Source of the DNA: Rhizobium sp. 9140
GTDB lineage: Bacteria; Pseudomonadota; Alphaproteobacteria; Rhizobiales; Rhizobiaceae
NCBI RefSeq assembly: GCF_900067135.1
Contig: NZ_FJUR01000001.1
Coordinates: 2,545,501 to 2,609,500, forward strand
Reading direction: 5' to 3'
DNA: 64,000 nucleotides
Part shown: positions 17,690 to 30,004 of the stretch, one piece after another
Numbering within the stretch: position 1 is the stretch's first letter
How the letters are laid out: each line of letters starts with the position of its first letter
Program-made: the position numbers and the translations under genes
The notes under the pieces: model-generated
What the model saw: the letters and a program-made list of their open reading frames with translations, nothing else
What the model was told of the DNA's origin: nothing
The model's database searches: none

Positions 17690-18529
17690 TCAGGCAGCCT
17701 GCCGCGCCAGAAACGACCCGACCAAAGCCTGTGCCTCGCTGCTGTCCTCTGCGGGCTGCGGTGCGCCGGCCAGCACGTTCCAGGTGATCAGCTCCATCCG
17801 CCCGTCGGCATGCTCGGCGATCGCCGTGCAGCTCTCCACCCAGTCGCCGGAATTCATGTAGCGGATGCCGTCGATATCCTCGATGACAGCATGATGGATA
17901 TGCCCGCAGACGACGCCGTCGGCTTCGGCCTTGCGCGCTTCCGCGGCCACGACCGTCTGGAACTCGCCGATGAAGTTGACGGCGTGCTTGACCTGCTGCT
18001 TCGCCCAGGCTGAAAACGACCAGTAGGGCATGCCGAGCCGCCGGCGCACGGCGGCAAGGCCGATATTGATGACGATCGCCATGTCGTAGGCCCAGTCGCC
18101 GAGATAGGCGAGCAGACGCGCATTGCGCACGACCACGTCGAACTCGTCCCCGTGCAGCACGAGATAACGCAACCCGTCGGCGCTCTCGTGGATATGGCGC
18201 GAAGCCACCTCGATGCCGCCGAAATGCATGCCGGGGAAGGCCCGCAGGAACTCATCGTGATTGCCGGGGATATAGATGATGCGCGTACCCTTGCGCGCCT
18301 TGCGCAGCAGCTTCTGCACCACGTCGTTGCAGGATTGCGGCCAGTACCACGACCGCTTCAGCCGCCAGCCATCGACGATGTCGCCGACGAGGATGATGGT
18401 ATCGGCATCGTGCAGGCGCAGGAAATCCAGAAGGTAATCCGTCTTCGCGGCCTTGGAGCCCAGATGCACGTCGGAAATGAACAGGGTCCGGAAATGCCGG
18501 ACGGCGGGCTCGCTCACTCTCTGGTCCAT
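17690..18529 (-). CDS. Metallophosphoesterase, UDP-2,3-diacylglucosamine diphosphatase-like (LpxH family)
   Basis: 279 aa calcineurin-like phosphoesterase. Metal-binding motifs in order: ISDVHLG (near 18), VGDIVDGW (near 48), GNHDEF (near 90), LHGDEFD (near 125) and CGHIHHA (near 208). The order and size fit the LpxH-like family in COG2908. LpxH hydrolyses UDP-2,3-diacylglucosamine to lipid X, but this genome also has a clear LpxI at 36553-37443 inside the lipid A cluster, so the role here may differ. It has no membrane segment. It is 119 bases from the MFS start on the same strand and may be a separate transcript. Confidence 0.85.
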   Translation of the reverse strand: MDQRVSEPAVRHFRTLFISDVHLGSKAAKTDYLLDFLRLHDADTIILVGDIVDGWRLKRSWYWPQSCNDVVQKLLRKARKGTRIIYIPGNHDEFLRAFPGMHFGGIEVASRHIHESADGLRYLVLHGDEFDVVVRNARLLAYLGDWAYDMAIVINIGLAAVRRRLGMPYWSFSAWAKQQVKHAVNFIGEFQTVVAAEARKAEADGVVCGHIHHAVIEDIDGIRYMNSGDWVESCTAIAEHADGRMELITWNVLAGAPQPAEDSSEAQALVGSFLARQAA

Positions 18530-18700
18530 CGGTCCTCTCCGGGTTTCAGATCCTGCTGTTCCTGAAAACAGACTCCTGTTTCAGGAGCATGACAACACAA
18601 CACGTGAATGTGAGAAGCCTGCCAAAACCTGAGCCGCGAACTGTACGCACCGGCGAATTCGTGCCAGAAGAACCCCGTTCTGAAAGAGGGTACTGACGCG

Positions 18701-21013
<2,313 letters not shown>

Positions 21014-21023
21014 ACCATGTGGG

Positions 21024-21045
21024 CCGCGCGAATGTGATCGCGCGG
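21024..21045 (+). terminator. GC-rich hairpin after maeB
   Basis: Perfect 8-bp stem CCGCGCGA / TCGCGCGG with loop ATGTGA, starting 11 bases after the maeB stop. There is no T-run after it, so it is a weak terminator candidate or an mRNA-stabilising hairpin. Confidence 0.35.
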
Positions 21046-21158
21046 CGCGTTGCAGCCGACGACAAAGCGACTATGATCTGGTCTTGTCCGCGCCCCGGAG
21101 GGTGCGGACGTATCGGTTTCCAGCGAGAACCGGACATTCCCACCGAGGCAGGCGACGT

Positions 21159-22400
21159 TTGAGTATCCGCAAAGTGTCCATGGCCGTATTGCTCGCGCCG
21201 CTCCTGTGCCTGTCCGCGGGTGCCGAAGCCTCTCCGCTCTGCGACAGGCTGTTTGCGCGCCTCGCCGACCTGCCCGAGACGATGTCGAACGACACCGGCT
21301 ATGACGACACCCGCCAGCGCAATGTCACCGGCGCCATCACGCGGCAGAATCTGGAGCTTCGCAGCGCGCGCAGCCAGCAGCGGGCGCTCGGCTGCAGCAC
21401 GGACAGCGTCACCGTCATCAATGGCGACAACGAAGAGGCCTGCGCCGACCTCGACAACCGCATCGCCGCCATCAGCGAAGATCTCGCGGAGCTGAAAGCG
21501 CACCGCGCGGAAGAGATTGCAGGCTCGGACGATGACGCCGCCCGCCGCCGCGTGCTCGTGGCCCTGCAGGCCAATCGTTGCGAGGCGGTCGACAGCGATC
21601 TCGTCAGCGCTTCGGTCTCCGGCCCGGATGCATCCGAACCCCGCCGCTTCCGCAACATCATCGCCGACCTTCCGCCGATCGGCAGCGAAGAGACGAGCCT
21701 GAGGGGGCCTTCCGATGGCCCTGTGTCCGAGCCGCCGATAACGGACCTGTCCGCCCCCAACCTTCATCTCCTGACGCAGGATGGCCCGCTGCGCACCATG
21801 TGCGTGCGCACCTGCGACGGCTCGTTCTTCCCGATCTCCGCCAACGCCACGCCGGACGATTTCGAACGCGATGCGCAAACCTGCAGCGCCCGCTGCCCGG
21901 GCGCCACGACCGAACTCTACTATCATCCGCTGACCGGCGAGACGCAGGACATGATCTCGGCCAGCACCGGCACCCCCTATACCGATCTGCCCACGGCGTT
22001 CGCCTACAAGAGCGGAAGCCCCGCCGCCCGCAGCCAGTGCGGCTGCCGCATTCCGTCGCAATCGGCCGCCACGAATCCGGGCTCCGGCTTCTCGACCCTG
22101 CCCGCCGATGCACCCGCTCCCCGTATGAGCACCCCATCCGACAAAGCCGTGGTCACCATCACCACGAAGCCGCAATCCGCCACGGCCGCACCCACGGCCC
22201 CGGAGCCTGCCGCTCCGAAAGTGTTCCTACCGTCCACGGCACCTGTCGAGACACCCTCGCCCGCCGTCAACGAGCGGCCCTATGACCCCAAGGCAAATCG
22301 CGTCCGCCAGGTCGGCCCCTCCTTCCTGCCGGCCGAAGAATCCTCCATCGACCTGCACCACCCCGCAGGCCCCGGCTATCAGCAGCAGCAGACGAACTGA
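21159..22400 (+). CDS. Exported DUF2865 protein
   Basis: 413 aa from a TTG start at 21159, chosen because it supplies the basic n-region (SIRK) of a signal peptide (VSMAVLLAPLLCLSAGAEA); an ATG at 21180 is the alternative. Residues about 235-310 form the DUF2865 domain, with Cys pairs in MCVRTCDGSFFPIS and QTCSARCPGA followed by TELYYHPL and TAFAYK. Further Cys residues (SQCGC) suggest disulfides in the periplasm. The C-terminal 100 residues are Pro/Ala/Thr-rich and probably disordered. The function of DUF2865 is unknown. It converges with the TolB-like gene, whose stop is 10 bases away. Confidence 0.85.
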   Translation: MSIRKVSMAVLLAPLLCLSAGAEASPLCDRLFARLADLPETMSNDTGYDDTRQRNVTGAITRQNLELRSARSQQRALGCSTDSVTVINGDNEEACADLDNRIAAISEDLAELKAHRAEEIAGSDDDAARRRVLVALQANRCEAVDSDLVSASVSGPDASEPRRFRNIIADLPPIGSEETSLRGPSDGPVSEPPITDLSAPNLHLLTQDGPLRTMCVRTCDGSFFPISANATPDDFERDAQTCSARCPGATTELYYHPLTGETQDMISASTGTPYTDLPTAFAYKSGSPAARSQCGCRIPSQSAATNPGSGFSTLPADAPAPRMSTPSDKAVVTITTKPQSATAAPTAPEPAAPKVFLPSTAPVETPSPAVNERPYDPKANRVRQVGPSFLPAEESSIDLHHPAGPGYQQQQTN

Positions 22401-22409
22401 GGCGGTCGC

Positions 22410-23237
22410 TTACGACACCGGCGTATAGCGGACGAAGGCGAAGCTCCTCCCGTCCGCAGACCAGTTCGGCACGTTCATCGTACCCTGTCCGCCGAAGAGC
22501 TCGAACAATTCCCGGGCGTTGCCGCCATCGGGGTCCATCAGCCGCAGCCGCACCGTCAGGTCGCGCGGATGATCGAACACGTCGCCGTCATAGGAAATGA
22601 CGAGAACGCTGCGGCCATCCGGCGAGGGATGCGGAAACCAGTCGCCATAGGGGCTGTCGGTGATGCGTTCCGCCGGCCCGCCCGCCGCTGGCACACGCCA
22701 GATCTGCATGCGGCCCGAGCGGCTGGAGTTGAAATAGATCCAGCGCCCGTCGGCGGAATAGTCCGGCCCGTCATTGCGCCCTTCGCCCTGCGTCAGGCGC
22801 GTCTCCTCGCCGCCATCGACGGCAATCGTGTAGATATCGAACACCTGGTCGCGAATGCCGCAATAGGTCAGTCGCTTGCCCTCCGGCGACCAGCCATGCC
22901 AGTAGGAGGGCAGGTTCCGTGTCACGAGCGTCGGCGTGCCGCCACCGATCGGCAGCGTGTAGATCGCCGATTTCCCGAATTCCGTCTTGTCGCTGATCGC
23001 AAGCAGCAATCCATCCGGCGAAACGCCATGGTCGTTGTTCAGTCTGCTGGCAAAGCCCGTATCGATCATCTCCGGCTCTCCGCCATCGAGACCGAGACGC
23101 CAGAGCCGGCCATCGCCGTTGACGATCAGGCCGTCGCCGCCGGGCGCGAAATTCGGCGCCTCCACCAGCCGGTCCGTCTGCCAGACCACCCGCGTCTCGC
23201 CTGTTTCCACAGTGAATATCTCAACCGAACTGCGCAT
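22410..23237 (-). CDS. TolB-like beta-propeller protein
   Basis: 275 aa composed of WD40-like/PD40 repeats: SPDGLLLAISD, SPEGKRLTYCG, SADGRWIYFNSS, SPDGRSVLVIS and SADGRSFAFVR, about five to six blades. Unlike TolB itself it has no signal peptide or N-terminal TolB domain and is much shorter, so it is probably cytoplasmic. Such proteins occur widely as uncharacterised propellers. It is followed tail to tail by the DUF2865 gene and is divergent from the LtaS-like gene across 142 bases. Confidence 0.85.
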   Translation of the reverse strand: MRSSVEIFTVETGETRVVWQTDRLVEAPNFAPGGDGLIVNGDGRLWRLGLDGGEPEMIDTGFASRLNNDHGVSPDGLLLAISDKTEFGKSAIYTLPIGGGTPTLVTRNLPSYWHGWSPEGKRLTYCGIRDQVFDIYTIAVDGGEETRLTQGEGRNDGPDYSADGRWIYFNSSRSGRMQIWRVPAAGGPAERITDSPYGDWFPHPSPDGRSVLVISYDGDVFDHPRDLTVRLRLMDPDGGNARELFELFGGQGTMNVPNWSADGRSFAFVRYTPVS

Positions 23238-23379
23238 GCCGTCTCCTCCGCGCGGGAATGCAACACCCCGCCGAAAACCATGGAATCACGGGCCTTGTGC
23301 GTGGGAAAGCACATTCATCCCCTGTTCAACATGACATCGGTATGACAGTCATGCGAAGAATTTGTGAAGGGAGCCGGCC

Positions 23380-25311
23380 ATGGCGAGTTTTGAGTCTGCC
23401 GTGAACGTCAGACCCTCCGCGGACGTCTATGGACCGACAGCGGCAGATGATGCACGCCCGTCGAAGATCCTGTCCAACATCCGCAGCATCGTCGTCTCGT
23501 TCCTGCTCGCGGTCTCGCTGATCTTCATCGTCGAGTGGATCGCCCGCAATTCGGCAGCCGAAGCCTCCGCCTTCTTCCTCGATCCCGCCCGCCCGGCCTT
23601 CGTCACGGCCTTCGTGTTCTTCCTGCTCTTTCTCGCCGTCGATGCCATCGCCGGCCGCGCGGAATACGGTCTGGTCCTGATCGCTCCTCTTGCGCTGGTC
23701 CCGGCACTCGTCACGCGCCAGAAGCAGATCTTCCTCTCCGATCCGCTCTATCCCACGGACTTCCTGTTCGGCCGCCAGATCATGGAGTTGATGCCCGTTC
23801 TGGTGCGTGATCGCCCGGGAACGGCAAGCGGTATCGCCGTCGGCCTCGTCCTGTCGCTGGCCGGCCTCACCTGGCTCATCCGCCACGCCTGGCGCCGGTT
23901 CCCCCGCCTCACCCGCCGCCAGCGCATTGCGCGCCTCGCGGTCGCCCTGCCGCTCCTCGGCGGCTTCTATCATCTGATGGATTACAACCAGTTTTCCTGG
24001 GTGCGCGACCGGCTACAGATCATCCCCATCATGTGGGACCAGACCGAGAACTACCGCCACAACGGTTTCACGCTCGCCTTCGTGCTGAACCTGCCGATGG
24101 CGAATGTTGCGGCCCCTCCCGGCTATATGGCCAACGCCATCGACGCGATCTCGAACGAGCCGGTTCCCGCCGGCACCTCGCATCGCGGCAAGCCCGACGT
24201 CATCGTCCTCATGAGCGAGTCCTTCTGGGATCCGACACGCCTGCCGAACGTGAAGCTCACGCCGGACCCCATGCCGACGATCCGCGAAATGCAGTCCGGC
24301 GACATCTTCTCTCCCGAGTTCGGCGGCATGACAGCCAATGTCGAGTTCGAGGCGCTGACCGGTTTCTCGAACGCGTTTTTGCCCTATGGCAGCATTCCGT
24401 ATCAGCAGTACATCCGCAACCCGATCCCCTCGCTCGCCACCTTCTTCCGCGGCGAAGGCTATGTCGCGCGCGCCGTCCACCCGTTCCAGGGCTGGTTCTG
24501 GAACCGCAGCGCCGTCTACAAGTCCTTCGGCTTCGAGCAGTTCCGCTCGGAGGAAAACCTGCCGCCCATGGAAAAGCGTGGCATTTTCACCTCCGACGAA
24601 TCCCTGACCAAAGAAATCATGCGCCAGGCCGACGAGTTGCGCGATCCCTTCTTCTTCTTCACGGTGACGCTCCAGGGCCACGGCCCCTACGAAGCCAACC
24701 GCTATGCGCACAACACCATCAAGGTCGAAGGCAACCTGCCGGAGAACGACCGGCAGGTGCTGGAAACCTATGCGCAGGGCGTGAAGGAAGCCGATGACAG
24801 CCTGAAGATGCTGATGGATTGGGCGAAGGAGCGCGACCGCGAAACGATCATCGTGCTCTTCGGCGACCACCTGCCGCCGCTGAACACGGTCTACACCTCC
24901 ACCGGCTACATGCCCGACGTCACCGCGTCGCGCAAAGGCACGGCCGAGCAGATGGCGGCGAGCCACGAGACGCCGCTGGTCATCTGGTCGAACAAGACCG
25001 GCCCGGTCAAGAACGTCGGCACCATCAGCCCGGCCTTCCTCTCCTACCAGATCCTGAAGACCGGCGGCTTCGAGCACCCCTACTACACCGCCTTCCTCGG
25101 CGATGTCTTCAACCGCTACCACGTCGTCGACCGCTACATGCTCGTCGACGCCGCCGGCCGGGACACCGAAGCCTGGTCCCGCAACAAGAAGATCCCGTCC
25201 GTGCTGCGCGACTACCGCTTCCTCCAGCACGACATGATGTTCGGCAAACGCTATGGTACCGACCGCTTCTTCGAAACCCACGCTGAGCTGTTCCCGCAGC
25301 CGGTGATGTGA
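23380..25311 (+). CDS. LtaS-like membrane phosphoglycerol transferase (sulfatase fold)
   Basis: 643 aa. Five membrane helices fill residues about 30-210, followed by a periplasmic sulfatase-fold domain. Catalytic features match LtaS/OpgB-type enzymes: VIVLMSESFWD with the metal-binding Glu, the nucleophile T318 in GGMTANVEFEALTG, TLQGHGPYE, and the metal site FGDHLPPL. These enzymes transfer phosphoglycerol from phosphatidylglycerol. In rhizobia the likely acceptor is cyclic beta-glucan or a related periplasmic glucan (as for CgmB of Sinorhizobium), since there is no lipoteichoic acid; that is inference. ATG at 23380 is preceded by AAGGGAG. A palindromic repeat follows the gene. Confidence 0.9.
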   Translation: MASFESAVNVRPSADVYGPTAADDARPSKILSNIRSIVVSFLLAVSLIFIVEWIARNSAAEASAFFLDPARPAFVTAFVFFLLFLAVDAIAGRAEYGLVLIAPLALVPALVTRQKQIFLSDPLYPTDFLFGRQIMELMPVLVRDRPGTASGIAVGLVLSLAGLTWLIRHAWRRFPRLTRRQRIARLAVALPLLGGFYHLMDYNQFSWVRDRLQIIPIMWDQTENYRHNGFTLAFVLNLPMANVAAPPGYMANAIDAISNEPVPAGTSHRGKPDVIVLMSESFWDPTRLPNVKLTPDPMPTIREMQSGDIFSPEFGGMTANVEFEALTGFSNAFLPYGSIPYQQYIRNPIPSLATFFRGEGYVARAVHPFQGWFWNRSAVYKSFGFEQFRSEENLPPMEKRGIFTSDESLTKEIMRQADELRDPFFFFTVTLQGHGPYEANRYAHNTIKVEGNLPENDRQVLETYAQGVKEADDSLKMLMDWAKERDRETIIVLFGDHLPPLNTVYTSTGYMPDVTASRKGTAEQMAASHETPLVIWSNKTGPVKNVGTISPAFLSYQILKTGGFEHPYYTAFLGDVFNRYHVVDRYMLVDAAGRDTEAWSRNKKIPSVLRDYRFLQHDMMFGKRYGTDRFFETHAELFPQPVM

Positions 25312-25360
25312 TCGGCGGGACCGGCGTCGGGCGCTGTTTTCGCGAAGCCTCTCCTCCTTG

Positions 25361-25475
25361 CCGTCATCCCGGACTTGATCCGGGATCCAGCGACCTGACG
25401 TCCGTCAGGTCGGAAGAGTCTTTTCAGCCCGCAGACGTGTGCTGGCTGGATTCCGGGTCAAGCCCGGAATGACGG
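25361..25475. repeat. Rhizobial imperfect inverted repeat
   Basis: Left arm at 25361-25390 starts CCGTCATCCCGGACTTGATC; right arm at 25446-25475 ends GGGTCAAGCCCGGAATGACGG. The arms are about 30 bases each and nearly complementary, separated by 55 bases that contain a second small palindrome (CCTGACGTCCGTCAGG). It sits between the convergent LtaS-like and chemoreceptor genes, where it can serve as a bidirectional terminator. This is the common dispersed CGTCATCCCGG-type palindrome of rhizobial genomes. Confidence 0.75.
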
Positions 25476-25596
25476 AGGATGGATAGGCCCTCCGTCAGAT
25501 GGTTGGCCGGCTGCGCGCGGCGGGACCTTCCCGAAAAGCAAAAGGGGTGCGGACATCACGCCCCACCCCTCTCATCCCGTCGGCTCTCGCCAGACC

Positions 25597-27495
25597 TCAC
25601 GCCGCGCGGCGGGCTCCGGCCTCATACCCCTGCTCCAGACGGAAGCGGGCGAGGAGCTGTTGCAACTGGCGGCTTTGGTCGGCGAGGGTCTCGCTGGCGG
25701 CCGTCGTCTCTTCCACCATGGCGGCGTTCTTCTGCGTCATCTGGTCCATGTGGTTGACGGAGGTGTTGATCTCGCCCAGCGCCGTGGCCTGCTCGCGCGA
25801 GGCCGTGGCGATGCTCTCCACATGACCATTGACCTGGTTGACCAGCGTCTCGATCTCCAGCAGCGCCGTGCCGGTGGAGCGCACCAGCGTCACGCCGCCC
25901 TCGACTTCCGAAGCCGAGGCGCTGATCAGCGTCTTGATCTCCTTGGCGGCATTGGCCGAACGCTGCGCAAGCTCGCGGACTTCCTGCGCGACGACGGCAA
26001 AGCCGCGACCGGCTTCCCCGGCGCGCGCCGCTTCCACACCGGCATTCAGCGCGAGCAGGTTGGTCTGGAAGGCGATCTCGTCGATCACGCCGATGATCTG
26101 CCCGATCCGGCTGGAGGAGTCCTCGATCCGTCCCATGGCATCGACGGCGCTGCGCACGATGGCGCCGGACCGTTCGGCGCTGGCCTTGGTCTCGCGCACC
26201 ATGTCCTGCGCTTCGTTCGCCCGCATGGAGGCCGTGCGAACCGTGGCGGTGATCTCGTCGAGGGCCGCCGCAGTCTCTTCCAGCGCCGCAGCCTGCTGCT
26301 CGGTGCGCTTCGACAGATCGTTTGCCGCACCGCTCAGTTCCGCCGAGCTTTCCGAAATCGTGGAGCCCGCGCCGCGCACGCTTTCCATGGTGGAGCGCAG
26401 CGTCACCATCGTCGCGTTGACATTGGCCTGCAGTTCGCCGAACGCGCCCTGGAACCGGCCGTTCATGCTCTGCGTCAGGTCCGCCTGCGACAGAGCCTCG
26501 ATGACGCGGCGAAGCTCGGCGATCGCCTGGTCCACGCTGCCGACCAGTTCATTGACGCTGGCGGCAAAACGGTTGAGGTCGGGCGATCCGTAATCGCGGT
26601 CGATACGCGCCGTGAAGTCGCCGGCGACAGCCGCGGCAACGACAGAGGCGATGCTCGACTGGAGGTCGCTGCTGCTTGCCTGCAGGGCCGCCTCCTGCGC
26701 CTTCATGTCCCGCATGGCGATAGCGTTGCGGCGGAAGACGTCGAGCGCCCGCGCCATCTCACCGATCTCGTCGCGGCGCGCGGTGTCCATCGTGCCGACG
26801 TCGAGCCGTCCCTCGGAAAGCGCGCGCATGACGCCGGTCATCTCGCGAACCGGGGCGACGATGCCGCGGCGTGCCACGAGCAGACTGACGAAGCCGCCAA
26901 GCGCGATGGCGGCAATCGCCGCACCCAGCGCGACGAACGTGGTCGTGGTCGAACTTTGGAGGGCCTCGGCACGGGCGGTTGCCAGCGCATCGCCGGAATA
27001 GGTGCTGTAAGCCTTGACCGCGGCCGTCACTGCCTTCTGCGCATCGAGCGCCACGCCGAGCGGCCCGGTCATGGAGGCGGTGTCGGCGCCGGGTGCGGCT
27101 GCCGCGTCTACCATCGCATCGATCGTGGTGAAATAAGACGTGAGTTTCTCTTCCACCGTCTTGATCTGGGCCTGTTGCATCGCGTCGGCGGCCGCCTCGA
27201 TCTTCGGCAGGCGGGCCAGCATCTCGCTCTGCCGCCGCGCGGCCTCGGTGCGGACGTCCGCAGCCTTGGCAGGTTCCGCAGCCAGCTGATAGGTCATGCG
27301 GCTGATGGAGATCACGTCGACCCGCAGATCCATCGCCTCGCGGGCGACCTCCTCGCGCGCACCGACGGAAACCATCGTCTCCTCCAGCGCGCCGATGCCC
27401 CGTATGCCCACGGCGGCGATGGCGGCGGAGGACAGTCCCATCACGAGGACGACCAGCCCGACCTTTTTCAGGATGGAAAGATTTTGAAACGACAT
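25597..27495 (-). CDS. Methyl-accepting chemotaxis protein
   Basis: 632 aa from the ATG at 27495 ([13 protein letters not shown]), which has CCGGAG upstream. TM1 is at about 11-31; a helical periplasmic sensor of about 150 residues follows; TM2 ([23 protein letters not shown]) lies near 185-207. HAMP regions follow ([21 protein letters not shown] and a second one before [10 protein letters not shown]). The signalling domain has the conserved hairpin [31 protein letters not shown] split over the tip and [16 protein letters not shown]. No C-terminal CheR-tethering NWETF motif is visible. Ligand unknown. It is a lone receptor, far from any che operon in the window. Confidence 0.93.
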   Translation of the reverse strand: MSFQNLSILKKVGLVVLVMGLSSAAIAAVGIRGIGALEETMVSVGAREEVAREAMDLRVDVISISRMTYQLAAEPAKAADVRTEAARRQSEMLARLPKIEAAADAMQQAQIKTVEEKLTSYFTTIDAMVDAAAAPGADTASMTGPLGVALDAQKAVTAAVKAYSTYSGDALATARAEALQSSTTTTFVALGAAIAAIALGGFVSLLVARRGIVAPVREMTGVMRALSEGRLDVGTMDTARRDEIGEMARALDVFRRNAIAMRDMKAQEAALQASSSDLQSSIASVVAAAVAGDFTARIDRDYGSPDLNRFAASVNELVGSVDQAIAELRRVIEALSQADLTQSMNGRFQGAFGELQANVNATMVTLRSTMESVRGAGSTISESSAELSGAANDLSKRTEQQAAALEETAAALDEITATVRTASMRANEAQDMVRETKASAERSGAIVRSAVDAMGRIEDSSSRIGQIIGVIDEIAFQTNLLALNAGVEAARAGEAGRGFAVVAQEVRELAQRSANAAKEIKTLISASASEVEGGVTLVRSTGTALLEIETLVNQVNGHVESIATASREQATALGEINTSVNHMDQMTQKNAAMVEETTAASETLADQSRQLQQLLARFRLEQGYEAGARRAA

Positions 27496-27746
27496 GCGGA
27501 AAACTCCGGTGAAGCGCATCACCGCGCAAGGACAGCTGAAGAGCGGGAGGACATGATGTCCGGCAAGGCGCATAAGGGGGAGTTTCGCACATCGCGCGGT
27601 TTCATTTTTAGCGCGGAAACGAATAACCAAGGCTTAACTTACCTTCCGCATTTGCCCCCGTTTGCACCCTGCCGCGAAACGACACAGTTTTGCCGAAAAC
27701 AGAGCGGTATCGCTCTCACAGAGCGTTTCAGGACCCCGGAGCCCGC

Positions 27747-28292
27747 ATGTCCACCATCGAAGATATCTCGCACCGCCTCTTCAACAAACCGGCGGCAGCC
27801 CTCGGCGCGGTCGAGCGCCGCGTGCTCGGGAGAGCGCATGCGCGCCAGACGCTGTCGGAAGACGTCAATGCTAGCTTCGTCGCAAGCCAGAGTTTTGGCG
27901 ACCGCCTCGCCGACCAGATCGCCCGCGTCGGCGGCTCCTGGGCCTTCATCATCAGCTTTCTCGTCTTCCTCGCCGCCTGGGCGCTGGTGAATACCCTCCT
28001 CCTCACCCAGAGCGAGGCCTTCGATCCCTACCCCTTCATCTTCCTCAATCTCGTCCTCTCCATGGTCGCCGCCCTGCAGGCGCCGGTCATCATGATGTCG
28101 CAGAACCGCGAGGCCGCAAAGGACCGGCTGAATGCCTCGAAGGACTATGAAGTGAACCTCAAGTCGGAGATCGAGCTGATCTCGCTGCACCACAAGATCG
28201 ACGATGTCCTCCTCAAGGAAATCGCCACCCTCCAGGCCAACATCGCCCGCCTCCACGACCGTCTCGAAGCCTACGAGAACAAGCGGAACTGA
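27747..28292 (+). CDS. DUF1003 membrane protein
   Basis: 181 aa from the ATG at 27747. After a charged N-terminus (ending SFGDRLADQIARVGGSW) two membrane helices follow: AFIISFLVFLAAWALVNTLLL and PFIFLNLVLSMVAALQAPVIMM. The C-terminal part QNREAAKDRLNASKDYEVNLKSEIEL is the DUF1003 signature and is followed by a short coiled coil (LLKEIATLQANIARLHDRLEAYENK). Function unknown. Divergent from the chemoreceptor gene across 251 bases. Confidence 0.88.
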   Translation: MSTIEDISHRLFNKPAAALGAVERRVLGRAHARQTLSEDVNASFVASQSFGDRLADQIARVGGSWAFIISFLVFLAAWALVNTLLLTQSEAFDPYPFIFLNLVLSMVAALQAPVIMMSQNREAAKDRLNASKDYEVNLKSEIELISLHHKIDDVLLKEIATLQANIARLHDRLEAYENKRN

Positions 28293-28326
28293 GGCTCGTC
28301 CATCGAACCGACGCTGCAACACAAAC

Positions 28327-28354
28327 AAAAGGGCCAGAGATCGCTCTCTGGCCC
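28327..28354 (-). terminator. Intrinsic terminator of the DAHP synthase gene
   Basis: Perfect 10-bp stem GGGCCAGAGA / TCTCTGGCCC with loop TCGC (28331-28354). Read on the minus strand it is followed by TTTTGTTTGTG, a T-rich tract, so it terminates transcription coming from the aroG-type gene that stops at 28493. It lies close after the convergent DUF1003 gene, which it may also serve. Confidence 0.8.
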
Positions 28355-28384
28355 CCTGACGCTGACACACAGCTTGTTGAGTGA

Positions 28385-28475
28385 ACCGCCATCCTCGGCC
28401 TTGTGCCGAGGATCTGCTGACGTCAACCAAATCAATCGGTTGCAGATACCAAAGACAAGCCCGAGCATGACGAAA
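28385..28475. repeat. Degenerate dispersed repeat, copy 1
   Basis: Contains CATCCTCGGCCTTGTGCCGAGGATCTG, then GACGTCAAC, and ends CAAGCCCGAGCATGACG. The same arrangement, diverged, occurs at 53055-53152 and 57005-57092. The outer parts are inverted relative to each other, as in rhizobial palindromic repeats. Confidence 0.55.
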
Positions 28476-28492
28476 AGGAGCCTTGCTCCAGC

Positions 28493-29872
28493 TTATGCCC
28501 AGCCGTTGACCAGCATCCGCTTTTCGTCGCGCCCGCCCTTCATCCGCTCGGCGAGCAGGAAGGCCAGTTCCAGCGCCTGATCGGCGTTGAGGCGCGGGTC
28601 GCAATGCGTGTGGTAGCGGTCGCCGAGGTCGGCGCCGGAGAGCGCGCGAGCGCCGCCGGTGCATTCCGTCACGTCGTTGCCGGTCATCTCGATGTGGATG
28701 CCGCCCGGATGCGTGCCTTCGGCGCGGTGGATCTGGAAGAAGCTTTCCACTTCGCTCAGGATTCGCTCGAACGGCCGGGTCTTGTAGCTGTTGAGCGTGA
28801 TCGTGTTGCCATGCATCGGGTCGCAGGACCACACGACCTTCTTGCCTTCGCGCTGAACGGCTCGGATCAGGCGCGGCAGGTGCTCGGCGACCTTGTCGTG
28901 GCCGAAGCGGCAGATCAGCGTCAACCGGCCTGCCTCGTTGGCCGGGTTGAGGATATCGATCAGCTCGATCAGCCCGTCGGCCGTCATCGACGGACCGCAT
29001 TTCAGGCCGATCGGGTTCCTGATGCCGCGGCAATATTCGACGTGGGCATGGTCCGGCTGGCGTGTGCGGTCGCCGATCCAGATCATATGGCCCGACGTCG
29101 CATACCAGTCGCCCGAGGTCGAATCGACGCGGGTCAGCGCCTGTTCGTAGCCGAGCAGCAGCGCCTCGTGGCTGGTGAAGAAATCTGTCTCGCGCAGCGA
29201 CGGGTTCGTCTCCGGCGTGATGCCGATGGCCTTCATGAAGTCCATCGTTTCGGAAATCCGGTCGGCGAGCTTGCGGTAGCGCTCGGCCTGTGGGCTGTCC
29301 TTGACAAAGCCCAGCATCCACTGGTGCACATTGTCGAGATTGGCATAGCCACCCATCGCGAAGGCGCGCAGAAGGTTCAGGGTCGCGGCCGACTGGCGGT
29401 AGGCCATGATCTGGCGTTCCGGGTTCGGGACGCGCGACTCGGGCGTGAAGTCGATTCCGTTGATGATGTCGCCGCGATAGCTGGCAAGCTCGGTGTCGCC
29501 CTGACGCTCGATATTGGACGAGCGGGGCTTGGCGAACTGACCGGCGATACGGCCCACCTTGACGACCGGCTGCTGCGCGCCGAACGTCAGCACGACGGCC
29601 ATCTGGAGGAACGCGCGGAAGAAGTCGCGGATCGTGTCCGCGCCATGTTCGGCGAAGCTCTCGGCGCAGTCACCGCCCTGCAACAGGAAGCCGCGGCCCT
29701 CGGACACATTGGCGAGCGCCTTCTTCAGGTTGCGCGCTTCACCGGCAAAGACCAGCGGCGGATAGGTCGCAAGCTGCGCCTCGGTCGCCGCCAGGGCGGC
29801 TGCATCCGGAAAATCGGGAACCTGGCTGACAGGCTTCTGCCTCCAGCTGGTCGGTGTCCAGTTCTGTGCCAT
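28493..29872 (-). CDS. aroG: 3-deoxy-7-phosphoheptulonate synthase, class II
   Basis: First enzyme of the shikimate pathway, condensing phosphoenolpyruvate and erythrose 4-phosphate. 459 aa from the ATG at 29872 ([14 protein letters not shown]), typical for the plant-like class II (AroA-II) enzymes. Family segments: [67 protein letters not shown] and [16 protein letters not shown]. The 16 codons open upstream of 29872 are rich in Arg and lack a ribosome-binding site. It is a single-gene unit with its own terminator. The symbol follows common usage for this enzyme; class II members are also named aroF or aroH. Confidence 0.95.
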   Translation of the reverse strand: MAQNWTPTSWRQKPVSQVPDFPDAAALAATEAQLATYPPLVFAGEARNLKKALANVSEGRGFLLQGGDCAESFAEHGADTIRDFFRAFLQMAVVLTFGAQQPVVKVGRIAGQFAKPRSSNIERQGDTELASYRGDIINGIDFTPESRVPNPERQIMAYRQSAATLNLLRAFAMGGYANLDNVHQWMLGFVKDSPQAERYRKLADRISETMDFMKAIGITPETNPSLRETDFFTSHEALLLGYEQALTRVDSTSGDWYATSGHMIWIGDRTRQPDHAHVEYCRGIRNPIGLKCGPSMTADGLIELIDILNPANEAGRLTLICRFGHDKVAEHLPRLIRAVQREGKKVVWSCDPMHGNTITLNSYKTRPFERILSEVESFFQIHRAEGTHPGGIHIEMTGNDVTECTGGARALSGADLGDRYHTHCDPRLNADQALELAFLLAERMKGGRDEKRMLVNGWA

Positions 29873-30004
29873 CTCGTTTCGCCTTTCACGGTCCCGCTCA
29901 ATCGGCGGGCCTCGTCGCACCGGCGCCTCCTCCGGCGCTCTCTTCGATGCGGGCTTATAGACGTTAAGATGCCGCTTGCAAAGCCCGTCGGCATGCCTGC
30001 CGCC

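Noticed and set aside
18556..18580. Inverted CCTGAAA / TTTCAGG before maeB as a terminator
   Set aside because: Only 7 bp with an irregular centre, no T-run, and no gene on the plus strand ends nearby.
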